A DNA stretch of 64,000 bases from Cernens ardua (GCF_051251085.1 NZ_JBPCZH010000001.1:186001-250000), one strand, 5' to 3'; counted from the first letter of the stretch, positions 35,177 through 45,082 are shown. Numbers and translations: made by a program. Notes: a model not told the origin generated them from the letters alone.

Positions 35177-35671
35177 ATGAGTATTATCGCCACCAAAGGT
35201 TTCGAGCGAGAGAGCCCAACAGCGTGTGTGTATGCCGTGGGAGTTGGCTTTAGACGTGCTTGTCCAATGGATGAAATGTGTCGGCTCATCGAGGAAGCAT
35301 TAGCAGAACTACATTTGCAACCTGCTGACATTGCCTGTGTAGCAACCAGTAGCCACAAGGCAGATTCCCCACTGATAAGCGACGTTACTCGTCATTTTGG
35401 GTGGATGCCCCGTTTCTTCAGCCAAAAGGTATTGGCTGAATTCAGTGAAAGAAAAGTTGCCTATCTGAGTCATTACTCATCCACGGCATTGGCGTATGTG
35501 GGGGCAGCCAGTATCGCTGAGAGCGCCGCCCTGCTGGCAGTATCCGCAGAATACAGTGCGCGTAACGGGCGTGATCAGCCCTCCTTTGCTGATGAAGAGT
35601 TAACGCTGCCTTTGCAGCGTTCGCCCCATGCCACATTAGCGATCGCAAAGGCACGTGTTATGACCGAATGA
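35177..35671 (+). CDS. cobE: CobE / CbiG C-terminal-domain protein
   Basis: This 164-residue protein resembles CobE, the stand-alone version of the CbiG C-terminal domain. Signs are YAVGVGFRRACPMDEMCRLI (GIGxRRG-like start), VATSSHKADSPLI, the segment FFSQKVLAEFSER, and SIAESAALLAVSAEY (the GVxxVAEAAAL pattern). It probably takes part in the ring-contraction stage of corrin synthesis; its exact role in the aerobic route is not settled. It starts three bases after cobB. Confidence 0.85.
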   Translation: MSIIATKGFERESPTACVYAVGVGFRRACPMDEMCRLIEEALAELHLQPADIACVATSSHKADSPLISDVTRHFGWMPRFFSQKVLAEFSERKVAYLSHYSSTALAYVGAASIAESAALLAVSAEYSARNGRDQPSFADEELTLPLQRSPHATLAIAKARVMTE

Positions 35672-35791
35672 AAGATCCGTCAATTCATGCGCATAACGAT
35701 CAGGTATTCGTTCAGACAGGGTGCGTTTATTGCACTCAGTCATGTATTTACAAGTACTCCCATTCATCATTTCACCTACAGGTCTTAGAAC

Positions 35792-36865
35792 ATGCCAACA
35801 ACGACACTTTCCAAAATTCCTGCCACAGTCATTACAGGCTTTCTAGGCAGCGGCAAAACCACATTGATGTCTAACCTTTTGCAGAATGCCAATGGCAAGC
35901 GTATCGCCGTTATTGTGAATGAGTTCGGTGAATTGGACGTGGATGCAGAACTTTTGCGCAACTGTGGGCACTGTGACCTTGACCATGGTGGGCAGAATGG
36001 TATTTACGAATTGGCTAATGGCTGTATTTGTTGCACCGTTGAGGAAGAGTTTTTGCCCGTGATGTTGGAACTGGTAAAACGTCGGGATGAAATCGATCAT
36101 ATTCTGATCGAAACCTCCGGGTTGGCGTTGCCCAAGCCCTTGGTACAAGCCTTCAATTGGCCTGAAATAAAACGCTGGTGCACAGTGGATGCCGTTATTA
36201 CCGTAGTGGACGGCGCAGCATTGAGCGAAGGCAAGGTCGCCCACAATGAAAGTAATATTGAAGCTCAGCGGCGAGCGGATGATAGTCTTGATCATGATCC
36301 AACCTTGGCAGAATTGTTGGAGGATCAGTTGGATTCTGCCGATTTGGTCGTTGTCAGCAAGAGTGATCTCCTCTCCGAAGAGCAGAAAGAACATGTACGT
36401 CAACGTGTACAAGGGCACCTTTCTCCCCGCGTAAAACTTCTCTTCCTTGAAAACGGTGACTGTGATCCTGCTACGCTTACCGGCCTTGGGCTGGAAGCCG
36501 AGGCGCGTATCGAAAATGTGCATACCCACCATGATGATCATCACGCAGAGGGGCGCGAACACCATCATGCTCATGATGACTTTGATGGTGTTGTTGTTCG
36601 GTTGGGGCAAGTGAATCCCGAACAGCTCAACAAACAGCTGACTCACCTGCTGGAGACTCACAATATCTATCGTATCAAAGGGTTTGTTGATACAGGAAAG
36701 CCGATGCGCATGGTGGTCCATTGCGTGGGCAAACGATTGGACCATTACTTTGACCGCCCCTGGAAAACCGATGAAGCGCGTTTGACACGTCTTGTCCTGA
36801 TTGGCCGTGACCTTGATCAAGCGGAGATCGAATCAAGCCTTGCTCATGCGGTCATCGACTCGTAA
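35792..36865 (+). CDS. cobW: CobW GTPase, metallochaperone for cobalt
   Basis: This 357-residue protein of the COG0523 G3E family has P-loop GFLGSGKT (16-23), NEFGELDVD and the metal motif CICC (78-81). It also shows the guanine-specificity segment SKSDL, a histidine-rich stretch (HTHHDDHHAEGREHHHAHDD, about 246-265), and the CobW C-terminal domain. CobW is thought to hand Co2+ to CobN. It lies 91 bases upstream of cobN, with a tandem repeat between. Confidence 0.93.
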   Translation: MPTTTLSKIPATVITGFLGSGKTTLMSNLLQNANGKRIAVIVNEFGELDVDAELLRNCGHCDLDHGGQNGIYELANGCICCTVEEEFLPVMLELVKRRDEIDHILIETSGLALPKPLVQAFNWPEIKRWCTVDAVITVVDGAALSEGKVAHNESNIEAQRRADDSLDHDPTLAELLEDQLDSADLVVVSKSDLLSEEQKEHVRQRVQGHLSPRVKLLFLENGDCDPATLTGLGLEAEARIENVHTHHDDHHAEGREHHHAHDDFDGVVVRLGQVNPEQLNKQLTHLLETHNIYRIKGFVDTGKPMRMVVHCVGKRLDHYFDRPWKTDEARLTRLVLIGRDLDQAEIESSLAHAVIDS

Positions 36866-36882
36866 ACACGGCTCATAAACAC

Positions 36883-36916
36883 GATTCGTGAATATCTAAG
36901 ATTCGTGAATATCTAG
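36883..36916. repeat. 17-bp tandem duplication in the cobW-cobN gap
   Basis: GATTCGTGAATATCTAA is followed directly by GATTCGTGAATATCTAG. Just upstream (36862-36882) AAACACG also occurs twice, so the spacer seems built from several slippage events. Confidence 0.8.
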
Positions 36917-36956
36917 GCAACGTTTCACTTGGCACCCTACCGATTCGGATACTGAT

Positions 36957-39900
36957 ATGCACTTGTTTGCTGCTCAACCCGGAGGTTTCAATGATGCAGA
37001 AGGCATTATTGACCTTGACCAGAAACCGGCTCGACTGGTCGTTCTGTCAGCAGCAGATAGTGTATTGTCTTTGCTGGCTGCCCGCGCAGATCGGTTAGCG
37101 AGCCATTATCCCTCGTTGTGCCTGGCAAACTGGCTGAATTTGAAAAAGCCGGCGGCCTTTGACCTATACGCAGATAAAGTGCTTGAGCGCTCTTCTGATA
37201 ATGCGCCCAACGGTGTCGAAGTTGTTGTCCTTTCACTCCTGGGCGGTGCCAGTTATTGGCGATATGGGCTGGATCAGCTGAAAGCATGGGCCAACGAAGA
37301 TGCGAAACGCACGCTGATTGTTGTTCCCGGAGAAGATTATGCGGACCCTGAGCTGCTTGCCTCTGGCACTGTCAATATAGAAGTAGCCACACGAGTGTGG
37401 CGCTATTTGCGAGAGGGAGGAGCACAAAATGCAGATGCTTTCTTTGATTATCTAAATCATCATTTTCTTGAAAAAGAAGCATCGAAATGCAATGGCTCTA
37501 CGCCATTACCTGCTCCCGAGCCTCTACCACGAAGTGCACTTTATCACCCGGATGAAGGGCTTCTTCCGCTTTCCGATTGGCAACGCTTTATTGATTCGAC
37601 AGCCAGGCCTACCGTAGTGCTGACGCTTTACCGCAGTCATGTTCAATCTGCTAATACAGGGATGTTTGATGCACTGATTCTTCAGATACAGGCGTCAGGG
37701 CTGAACGTGTTACCCTTGACCGTTGCTTCGCTAAAAGAAGCACCCTGCCTGAAGGCACTCAATCGGTTACTGATACACAGTGATGCTGCGTTGGTGTTGA
37801 ATACGACGGGCTTTGCGATAGCCACTCACTTGAACGCCAGTGATGCTACCTCGCCGACAGAGCAGCCTCCCCTATTGGCTCGACCGGTTCCCGTCCTTCA
37901 ACTGATTCTTGCCAGTACAACCCATGAACAATGGGTTCAGGATACACAAGGGCTGCGTGCGCGTGATATAGCCATGCAGGTCAGCTTGCCTGAGGTGGAC
38001 GGTCGCATCACAACCCGTGCCATTGCGTTCAAGACTCAGGCACAGCAGCATTCACGCAGTCAATTCGATAGCATTTGTTTCGAACTGGATAGCGAAAGAG
38101 CTACGTATGTCATCCAATTGGCGCATGCGTGGATTCGCCTTGCCCGCCTGTCCAATGATCAAAAACATATTGCACTGGTGCTTGCCAACTATCCATCCAG
38201 TGAGGCCCGTATCGGCAATGGCGTAGGGTTGGATACACCTGCATCGGTGTTCAATATCCTGCATTGGCTAAAGGAGGCAGGCTATCAGTGTGAAGATATA
38301 CAGGGGGAGCTACCCGCTAGCCCCACGGCCTTGATGGAACAGTTACGCAACGTGCATGCTCATGCTCTTCAGGGCGGGCGAGCGTTTGTGGAAAGTGATG
38401 ACCATTCTGAGCTTGCGACGAATGAAAACGACAGGGACGGAAATGCCTCCAGCAAGGCTCCATCTATGTGGTTGGATCGAGTAACTTATGACGCCTTCTT
38501 TTATACCTTGCCAACGGATATTCAGTCAGCATTAACCACCCGTTGGGGGCCGCCCGAGGAAGACCCTTCATACAATATCGAGAAGAGTGCCTTCGCTCTC
38601 AGCCTGATGACTCTGGGTAGTGTTGTGGTGGGGGTACAGCCCGCGCGTGGATACGATATTGATCAGCAAGCGCTTTATCATGATCCCGATCTCATTCCAC
38701 CCCACGGGTATTTGGCTTTTTATTTATGGTTGCGTAAAAGCTTTTGCATGGATGCGGTCATTCATGTGGGCAAACATGGCAATCAGGAGTGGCTTCCAGG
38801 TAAAGGACTGGCCCTCTCAAATCATTGCTGGCCTGAAATAGCTTTAGGTCCTACCCCTAATATTTATCCGTTTATTGTGAATGATCCCGGGGAAGGCGCA
38901 CAGGCAAAACGTCGAGCACAGGCTGTGATTATCGATCATCTTATGCCACCCATGGCCCGTGCTGAGCTCTATGGTGAACTGGCTGAACTGGAAGAGCTCG
39001 CTGACGAACTGTATCAGGCGCTTGGTGTAGATCCTGTTCGTGAAAAACGATTACGCGTTCTGATAGCACAGAAACTGCGCGAATCCGGCCTGATCAATGA
39101 ACTTGCCGTGAATAATCAGGCTACTGAACAACAGCTGATTGATGAACTGGATACTTACTTGTGTGATATCAAGGAAGCCTCCATTCGCAATGGCTTGCAT
39201 ACATTGGGTTCTCTTCCAAAAGAAGAAAAACTGCATGAGACACTGCTCTCCCTTTTGCGGTTACCGCGGGGGGAAGGCGCGACGGAACAGGGGCTGCTTC
39301 ATGCGCTGGCGGCCGATCTGAAATTACCGTCAGAATACGACCCTCTCGCAATTCCTAACGGGTTATGGCAGGAATGTCGCCCCGTTTTACTACAACAGGT
39401 GATGACCACTCCGTGGGTGACAACGGGCGATACACGCGAACGACTTGAGGCCCTCGCCCTACAATTGATCCGCTCCTCATTTCCTGATCATGGACAGACA
39501 GAAAATAAGCGCACTTTGAATTCATTATTTGCGCCTTTATTGCCACAATCGTTGTTATCTGAAACACGGGAAAAATCGGCGGCATCCATCGGTATCCACG
39601 TGAGACCAAGTGATCTTCGCTACGAATACATCCGCGAGGACGCATCTCTTTCAAACACTTCACCGGACAAGGCTGGGAGCAATAAATCAGGGATCGACCC
39701 GGTACCGACATTCAACTCTGAAGATGGAGCATTTCAACTCAATTTCCCAAGAACATATCAGGTATTGACCTTTGCACGAGATGCCCTCTTTCCGGCACTC
39801 AACTACAGTGCGAAGAATGAGCAAAGCATGCTGTTAAATGCACTGGCGGGATTGTTTGTACCTCCCGGGGCCAGCGGTGCACCTACACGTGGACGTCTGG

Positions 39901-41135
39901 ATGTGTTACCCACCGGACGCAATTTTTATTCGGTAGACAGCCGTGCGATTCCGTCCAAAACCGCCTGGGCACTTGGACAGCAGTCAGCGGATGCCCTGAT
40001 TGAACGATATTTGCAGGAACAGGGTGACTATCCACGGCATCTGGGGCTCTCCGTATGGGGAACGGCTACGATGCGCACGGGGGGAGATGATATCGCACAG
40101 GCCATGGCGCTCATGGGCATCGAACCTGTCTGGGCTGCCGGGAGCCAACGCCTCGTGGATTTTAAAATTATTCCAGCCTTTCAACTTGGGCGCCCCCGGG
40201 TAGATGTAACACTACGTGTTTCGGGACTCTTTCGTGATGCATTCCCAAATGTAATAGCATTGCTGGATGCTGCCGTGCTCAAACTGGCCGAGTATGACGA
40301 ACCCGGGGATGGTAATACTATTCGGCAAACAGTGATGATAGACGCAGAACGTTTCAGGACACAGGGTGATACCCCAGAAAACGCATGGCGCAGGGCTTGC
40401 TATCGTATATTCGGTGCCAAACCCGGCGCTTACGGTGCCGGTGTTCAGGGGGTACTTGATAGTGGTCAATGGTCATCCAAAGCGGAATTGGGCGGAGCCT
40501 ATGTCCAATGGGGCGGCTATGTCTATGGGCAGCAGCTGGACGGAGATGCCATTGAACGGGCCGACTTTGTCGCATTTGAGCAACGCCTTTCTGCCCTTCA
40601 AGTGGTATTGCAGAATCAGGACAACCGTGAACATGATATTCTGGACTCATCCGACTACAGCGCATTTCACGGTGGAATGACTGCTGCCACAGAAGCCCTG
40701 TCCGGAACAATACCGTCGCTTTATTTCGGTGATCACGCGAATCCGATGCATCCCCGTATCCGATCACTGAAAGAAGAGTTCAACCGCGTACTGCGCTCAC
40801 GATTACTGAACCCGAAATGGCAATCTGCCATGCGTGAACATGGCTATAAAGGCGCATCTGAAATGGCCGCCAGCGTAGATAACCTGTTTGCATTCGATGC
40901 TACCAGTGGCATTGTTGACGATTATCAATATACCCAAGTCTATGCTTCTTTCCTTGAAGATCCGCTGAATAGCGACTTCTTTGCCGACCATAACCCCGGC
41001 GCCCAGCGGGAGATTACCGAACGTTTGCTGGAAGCGATACAGCGTGATCTATGGGGTGCAGATCATGCTCAACGTCAACGATTGGAAGAGAGGCTATTAG
41101 CATTGGAGGCCCAGAGAGAATCCAGTGGGGAATGA
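36957..41135 (+). CDS. cobN: Cobaltochelatase large subunit CobN
   Basis: CobN binds hydrogenobyrinic acid a,c-diamide and inserts Co2+ together with its AAA+ partners. The 1392 residues are full length for the CobN/BchH family. Recognisable segments are the N-terminal SAADSVLSLL region, TRWGPPEEDPSYN, MDAVIHVGKHGNQEWLPGKG, PTPNIYPFIVNDPGEG with AKRRAQAVIIDHL, and RDAFPNVIALLDAAV. The end reads NPKWQSAMREHGYKGASEMA. Two Ser/Thr-rich polar insertions (about 490-505 and 895-910) seem extra. The start ATG 36957 has GGAT 7 bases upstream. Confidence 0.96.
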   Translation: MHLFAAQPGGFNDAEGIIDLDQKPARLVVLSAADSVLSLLAARADRLASHYPSLCLANWLNLKKPAAFDLYADKVLERSSDNAPNGVEVVVLSLLGGASYWRYGLDQLKAWANEDAKRTLIVVPGEDYADPELLASGTVNIEVATRVWRYLREGGAQNADAFFDYLNHHFLEKEASKCNGSTPLPAPEPLPRSALYHPDEGLLPLSDWQRFIDSTARPTVVLTLYRSHVQSANTGMFDALILQIQASGLNVLPLTVASLKEAPCLKALNRLLIHSDAALVLNTTGFAIATHLNASDATSPTEQPPLLARPVPVLQLILASTTHEQWVQDTQGLRARDIAMQVSLPEVDGRITTRAIAFKTQAQQHSRSQFDSICFELDSERATYVIQLAHAWIRLARLSNDQKHIALVLANYPSSEARIGNGVGLDTPASVFNILHWLKEAGYQCEDIQGELPASPTALMEQLRNVHAHALQGGRAFVESDDHSELATNENDRDGNASSKAPSMWLDRVTYDAFFYTLPTDIQSALTTRWGPPEEDPSYNIEKSAFALSLMTLGSVVVGVQPARGYDIDQQALYHDPDLIPPHGYLAFYLWLRKSFCMDAVIHVGKHGNQEWLPGKGLALSNHCWPEIALGPTPNIYPFIVNDPGEGAQAKRRAQAVIIDHLMPPMARAELYGELAELEELADELYQALGVDPVREKRLRVLIAQKLRESGLINELAVNNQATEQQLIDELDTYLCDIKEASIRNGLHTLGSLPKEEKLHETLLSLLRLPRGEGATEQGLLHALAADLKLPSEYDPLAIPNGLWQECRPVLLQQVMTTPWVTTGDTRERLEALALQLIRSSFPDHGQTENKRTLNSLFAPLLPQSLLSETREKSAASIGIHVRPSDLRYEYIREDASLSNTSPDKAGSNKSGIDPVPTFNSEDGAFQLNFPRTYQVLTFARDALFPALNYSAKNEQSMLLNALAGLFVPPGASGAPTRGRLDVLPTGRNFYSVDSRAIPSKTAWALGQQSADALIERYLQEQGDYPRHLGLSVWGTATMRTGGDDIAQAMALMGIEPVWAAGSQRLVDFKIIPAFQLGRPRVDVTLRVSGLFRDAFPNVIALLDAAVLKLAEYDEPGDGNTIRQTVMIDAERFRTQGDTPENAWRRACYRIFGAKPGAYGAGVQGVLDSGQWSSKAELGGAYVQWGGYVYGQQLDGDAIERADFVAFEQRLSALQVVLQNQDNREHDILDSSDYSAFHGGMTAATEALSGTIPSLYFGDHANPMHPRIRSLKEEFNRVLRSRLLNPKWQSAMREHGYKGASEMAASVDNLFAFDATSGIVDDYQYTQVYASFLEDPLNSDFFADHNPGAQREITERLLEAIQRDLWGADHAQRQRLEERLLALEAQRESSGE

Positions 41136-41239
41136 GAGCTTGCAAGCAACACCTACTCACCCACTATCGCCTAACGGCTGACTGATTTATTCTACCCTTT
41201 TGTTACTGGTATTCTCTTTGAATTAGTGGAGCTAGTTGT

Positions 41240-41701
41240 ATGTCTCGTCAAATCGTCGTGGCTGTTGATCTTGAAGCACACTTTGCTACAGCGCTGGTCA
41301 CCTATGCTCAGAATTTCGCCAATACCATGGGAGATACGCTGAACGTTCTTTATGTTATCGAACCAAAGGGTACAGGCGGCTTTTTCAGCTTTAAAAACAG
41401 TGCGAAGGGCGAGTCCAAGACACCAGATGAAATAGCAGCCCTCACCGAAGAATATCTGGCACAGCTGAACAATGCCTTGCCGATTCCCCTTGAGAAGGAA
41501 CGTCTTCATATCCGCGAAGGTCATATTGCCGATACCATCAATGCTGATATTGAAGAGTTGCAAGCGGAATTATTGGTTATTGGCGCAGAATCGCGCACTT
41601 CACTACAGCAATTGCTGGACAGAAAAGGGACTAGCCAACTTACTCGGCTGGCCGATTGTAATGTACTCGTTGTCGGCAAGGAACACCTCGGGTTGGCATG
41701 A
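41240..41701 (+). CDS. UspA-family universal stress protein inside the cobalamin cluster
   Basis: This single Usp domain has 153 residues. It starts RQIVVAVDLEAHFATALVTY and holds VLYVIEPKG, then IGAESRTSLQQLLDRKGTSQ and CNVLVVGKE at the end. The ATP-binding G-2x-G-9x-G(S/T) pattern is only partly kept (GAES instead of GSHG), so nucleotide binding is doubtful. An insertion after the second strand reads GGFFSFKNSAKGESKTPDE. GGAG lies 8 bases before the ATG. It sits between cobN and cobQ, same strand, 104 and 29 bases away. Confidence 0.82.
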   Translation: MSRQIVVAVDLEAHFATALVTYAQNFANTMGDTLNVLYVIEPKGTGGFFSFKNSAKGESKTPDEIAALTEEYLAQLNNALPIPLEKERLHIREGHIADTINADIEELQAELLVIGAESRTSLQQLLDRKGTSQLTRLADCNVLVVGKEHLGLA

Positions 41702-41730
41702 TCGCGAGATAACAGGGAAACCCGCATCTG

Positions 41731-43464
41731 ATGCATCACAGCGTTAATCATCATTGCCCTGAAGGCGTGACAAAAATACATTTCAGCGCTGATCGCAGTC
41801 TGATGATTCAAGGAACAACCTCGGATGCAGGCAAAAGTGCCTTTGCGACTGCATTGTGTCGGTTACTGTCCAATATAGGGAGGCATGTTGCGCCCTTCAA
41901 GCCACAGAATATGGCGCTTAACAGTGCAGTAACACAGGATGGTGGTGAAATAGGAAGAGCGCAGGCTGTACAGGCGCAGGGTGCCCGTGTTGAACCGATC
42001 GTGGCTTTCAACCCCATTCTATTGAAGCCTGATTCCGATATTGGCTCTCAGGTTATTGTAAACGGTTTTTCGATCGGACATTACAGCGCCAAAGCGTATC
42101 AGGCGCTCAAACCTCGCCTGTTGCAGCAAGTTGTTGAACAACACTCAGCTCTGCTCTCCTCCTTTGATAACGTGATTATTGAAGGTGCTGGCAGCCCTGC
42201 AGAAATCAACCTGCGTCAAAATGATATTGCCAATATGGGCTTCGCCGAGGCAGTGGATTGTCCTGTTATTTTAATTAGTGACATTGATCGCGGCGGCGTT
42301 TTTGCCCATCTCGTCGGGACACTCGAGCTACTTTCAGAAAGTGAACAGGCCAGAGTGACAGGTTTCATTATTAATCGTTTCAGGGGTGACGTATCGTTAC
42401 TTGAGCCCGGTATTGAATGGCTGGAAGCGCGTACAGGTAAACCTGTTCTTGCGGTCGTTCCCTATCTTGAAAATTTTCACCTTGAGGCCGAAGATGGGCT
42501 TTCCCGCGGAAAAAATACCTCTCAGGGTACCTTTAATGTCGTCGTGATTGCCTTGCCACGCATGAGCAACCACACTGACTTTGACCCGCTCCGCCTTCAC
42601 CCCGACATTTCACTCACGTTTGCCAAACACCCTGTCGAAGTTAATGCCGCTGACCTCATTATTATCCCGGGCAGCAAACACACCCGTGAAGATCTTGCGT
42701 GGTTAAAAGCACAACAATGGGAAAATGAGATACACCGGCATGTGCGCTATGGCGGTAAATTGTTGGGTATCTGTGGTGGCTACCAAATGTTGGGAAGCGA
42801 TATTCTGGATCCGCACGGTGTCGAGGGTACCGCAGGCCGTAGTAAAGGGCTGGGATTTTTACCGATAACGACGACAATGGCGGCGAAAAAGCAGCTTCGT
42901 CGCGTGAAGGGTGAGTGTCTGTTCAGTGAAGATAATCAGTGCGAATCCTCTGGAAAACAGCCACAGAAGCGCTCCGGCGTTGAAGGTTATGAAATCCATA
43001 TGGGCGAGAGCCGGCTGAATGCTTCTTCACTCAATAGGATGGCAGAAGAAAAATATAACAGGAATGGCACGAACACTGTAAATTACACTTTATCCCCTGA
43101 TGACAGGCATGTTCAGCAGCAGCATAGCCATCCGTCAACTATCGGTAGCGTTGCGCAAGCACCGAAATCTCATGCCCACTCCCTTTGCCCTGCGTTTCTA
43201 TTGGAAGATGGGCGTTATGATGGTTGGATAAGCGCCGATGGCCGTATTATGGGAAGTTATCTGCATGGGCTCTTTGATCATCCTGATGCGCTTCAGGCGC
43301 TGCTCTGCTGGGCGGGTATGAAATCCCCTGCCGCCTTTGATTACCGCCAAGCCACAGAGCATGAAATTGACCGCTTGGCTGCGAGTGTACAGGCTTCACT
43401 ACGACCGGCCTGTAAAAATGTTCCTGTGCTTGCTGATATTTTTGATGATGGTAAGGGATCCTAG
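41731..43464 (+). CDS. cobQ: Cobyric acid synthase CobQ (with insertion)
   Basis: CobQ amidates side chains b, d, e and g of adenosylcobyrinic a,c-diamide. The synthetase part has MIQGTTSDAGKSAFATALCR, FKPQNMALNSAV and LISDIDRGGVFA. The amidotransferase part has LLGICGGYQMLG (Cys), GYEIHMGES and GSYLHGLFDH (His). At 577 residues it is about 80 longer than usual. The excess lies between GYEIHMGES and DGRYDGW, plus a few residues before GYEIH, and is polar and rich in Ser, Asn, His and Gln. The start could also be ATG 41803. Confidence 0.94.
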   Translation: MHHSVNHHCPEGVTKIHFSADRSLMIQGTTSDAGKSAFATALCRLLSNIGRHVAPFKPQNMALNSAVTQDGGEIGRAQAVQAQGARVEPIVAFNPILLKPDSDIGSQVIVNGFSIGHYSAKAYQALKPRLLQQVVEQHSALLSSFDNVIIEGAGSPAEINLRQNDIANMGFAEAVDCPVILISDIDRGGVFAHLVGTLELLSESEQARVTGFIINRFRGDVSLLEPGIEWLEARTGKPVLAVVPYLENFHLEAEDGLSRGKNTSQGTFNVVVIALPRMSNHTDFDPLRLHPDISLTFAKHPVEVNAADLIIIPGSKHTREDLAWLKAQQWENEIHRHVRYGGKLLGICGGYQMLGSDILDPHGVEGTAGRSKGLGFLPITTTMAAKKQLRRVKGECLFSEDNQCESSGKQPQKRSGVEGYEIHMGESRLNASSLNRMAEEKYNRNGTNTVNYTLSPDDRHVQQQHSHPSTIGSVAQAPKSHAHSLCPAFLLEDGRYDGWISADGRIMGSYLHGLFDHPDALQALLCWAGMKSPAAFDYRQATEHEIDRLAASVQASLRPACKNVPVLADIFDDGKGS

Positions 43465-43584
43465 CGAATAAAAAATCGATTACCCCTATTGGCCTATTGA
43501 AAACCAATAGCATGACGTGGGCATCAAGAGTCATGTTTCAAATGCATGGTTCTATCTGTTCGTACTGCTTGCTATGCCCGTGTT

Positions 43585-44133
43585 TTATGTATCAATCAAC
43601 GTTGCCAGTATGTGATCCTGCCACTCCCCGTCCAGTTGCATAAACTGCCTGAGTATCCCCTCTTGTTGAAAACCAAGCCGCTTAAGCAATCGTTCACTGC
43701 GAATATTGCGAACGTTATAAATGGCTTCGATTCGGTGAAGGTTCTCTGTCGCAAACAGATTAGGAAGTAATGCCGACAGAATCTTATACATTAACCCCTG
43801 CCCTTCGAATGCCTGATCCACGGCATACCCTATTTTGCAGGCGTGAAAGGGAGCGCGACGTATTTCGAAAAAATTGATCGTAGCGACGATTTCCATCGTT
43901 CCCTTTTCCAGCGCTTTCCTTTCCAAGGCAATAAAGCGTAGTGCCGTACCTTGAATGATCTGATGTTCCCACCTTTCAAGTAGCACTGTCAGGTGATCCT
44001 TATCAAACGTACGCCCTTTACTCCCCCAGCGAGATAAATGCGCTGAATTTCGCTCATAAAAGCGCTGCAATGCGGCAACATCGGTTCTTTCAATCAAGCG
44101 TATCTCTGCGCCGGACGTATGAATTGGTGTCAT
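43585..44133 (-). CDS. RimJ/RimL-type GNAT acetyltransferase
   Basis: This 182-residue N-acetyltransferase follows the RimJ layout: IRLIERTDVAALQRFYERN, HLSRW, then GYAVDQAFEGQGLMYKIL (acetyl-CoA loop). The end HRIEAIYNVRNIRSERLLKR and LGFQQEGILRQ (motif B) is typical. It would acetylate a protein N-terminus or a small amine; the substrate is not deducible. It converges with cobQ and is followed upstream by eutC on the same strand. Confidence 0.82.
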   Translation of the reverse strand: MTPIHTSGAEIRLIERTDVAALQRFYERNSAHLSRWGSKGRTFDKDHLTVLLERWEHQIIQGTALRFIALERKALEKGTMEIVATINFFEIRRAPFHACKIGYAVDQAFEGQGLMYKILSALLPNLFATENLHRIEAIYNVRNIRSERLLKRLGFQQEGILRQFMQLDGEWQDHILATLIDT

Positions 44134-44188
44134 GTTCCAATACCTTCTGGCAATGAGTCATTCAAAACACAGTCATCTGTGTGACGAC

Positions 44189-45082
44189 TTATTCTTCCGG
44201 AGGTAGAAGGAAATTACCTGCATGACCATCACCCAATTCCGAGAGTGTCTCACTGTCATCCTTGAGGACGACACCCGATGCCTTTAGGACAAGTGCTTCA
44301 CGAATCAGGTATTCCAACAATTTGGCCGCCGCCTCATAGGACTGCCCTTTGGGGCGCACATTGGAAATACAGTTACGTTCACTGTCCATCGAGCCCGTGT
44401 GGGCCGCCCAGGTGTAATAGATGCCCATACTGTCAGGAGAGCTTAAGCCGGGTCGTTCTCCGATCAGCACGATACTCATACGTGCACGCAATGCTTCACT
44501 TACGGGATCACCAATGGCAACTCGCCCCTGCTCGACCAATGCCACCGGACCGATGCTCAGGTTCAACGCTTCAAGCCGCGGTAATAGTACATCCAGAAAA
44601 GGTAATGCCTGTTCATGAATCGCACGGGAAGAGAGCCCATCAACAATACTGATGGAGATGTCCCATGGTTGAGTATTCAGCGTATGCAAAGTGGCCAGCG
44701 AATCACTATCCAATTGGCGGCCAAGATCGGGGCGGCGCAGATATTCTCCCCGATCATGCACTGCACTGTGCAGGCGGAGAGCCAGAGGAAAGCGTTTGGC
44801 CAAGGCAGCCATTAACTGTTCAGTATCCAAGGGTAAATGCACAGCATCGCGCGCTTGGGCGTGATCCAGTTGGAAGGACAGCATTTCACGGGTAGGTAAG
44901 CTGGTTCCGGCTCTTCCCAGCCCAATGCGTGCATCTGTATATTGACGCAGTTGTCGCCAGCCATTGGGGGTAACACTGGCATCATAAATGGGGTGAGACC
45001 CTTTTTTACCTTCATCAATCAATGAGGTGAGATCGCTATCACTTGCATTGGATTGATCCACGCTTGCAGACTCATTTTTCAT
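44189..45082 (-). CDS. eutC: Ethanolamine ammonia-lyase small subunit EutC
   Basis: EutC completes the adenosylcobalamin-dependent lyase that turns ethanolamine into acetaldehyde and ammonia. The 297-residue protein shows ARIGLGRAGTSLPTREMLSF, LDHAQARDAVHLPLD, IVDGLSSRAIHEQA, VLIGERPGLSSPDSMGIYYT and SNVRPKGQSYE, all standard. ATG 45082 is chosen (AGAGGT 9 bases upstream). It lies 269 bases after eutB, an unusually wide gap for this pair, filled partly by a tandem repeat. Confidence 0.94.
   Translation of the reverse strand: MKNESASVDQSNASDSDLTSLIDEGKKGSHPIYDASVTPNGWRQLRQYTDARIGLGRAGTSLPTREMLSFQLDHAQARDAVHLPLDTEQLMAALAKRFPLALRLHSAVHDRGEYLRRPDLGRQLDSDSLATLHTLNTQPWDISISIVDGLSSRAIHEQALPFLDVLLPRLEALNLSIGPVALVEQGRVAIGDPVSEALRARMSIVLIGERPGLSSPDSMGIYYTWAAHTGSMDSERNCISNVRPKGQSYEAAAKLLEYLIREALVLKASGVVLKDDSETLSELGDGHAGNFLLPPEE

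Noticed and set aside
35843..36820. Long open frame of 325 codons opposite cobW
   Set aside because: It is the complement of the unmistakable CobW sequence (P-loop, CICC, His-rich stretch) and has no protein-like motifs of its own.
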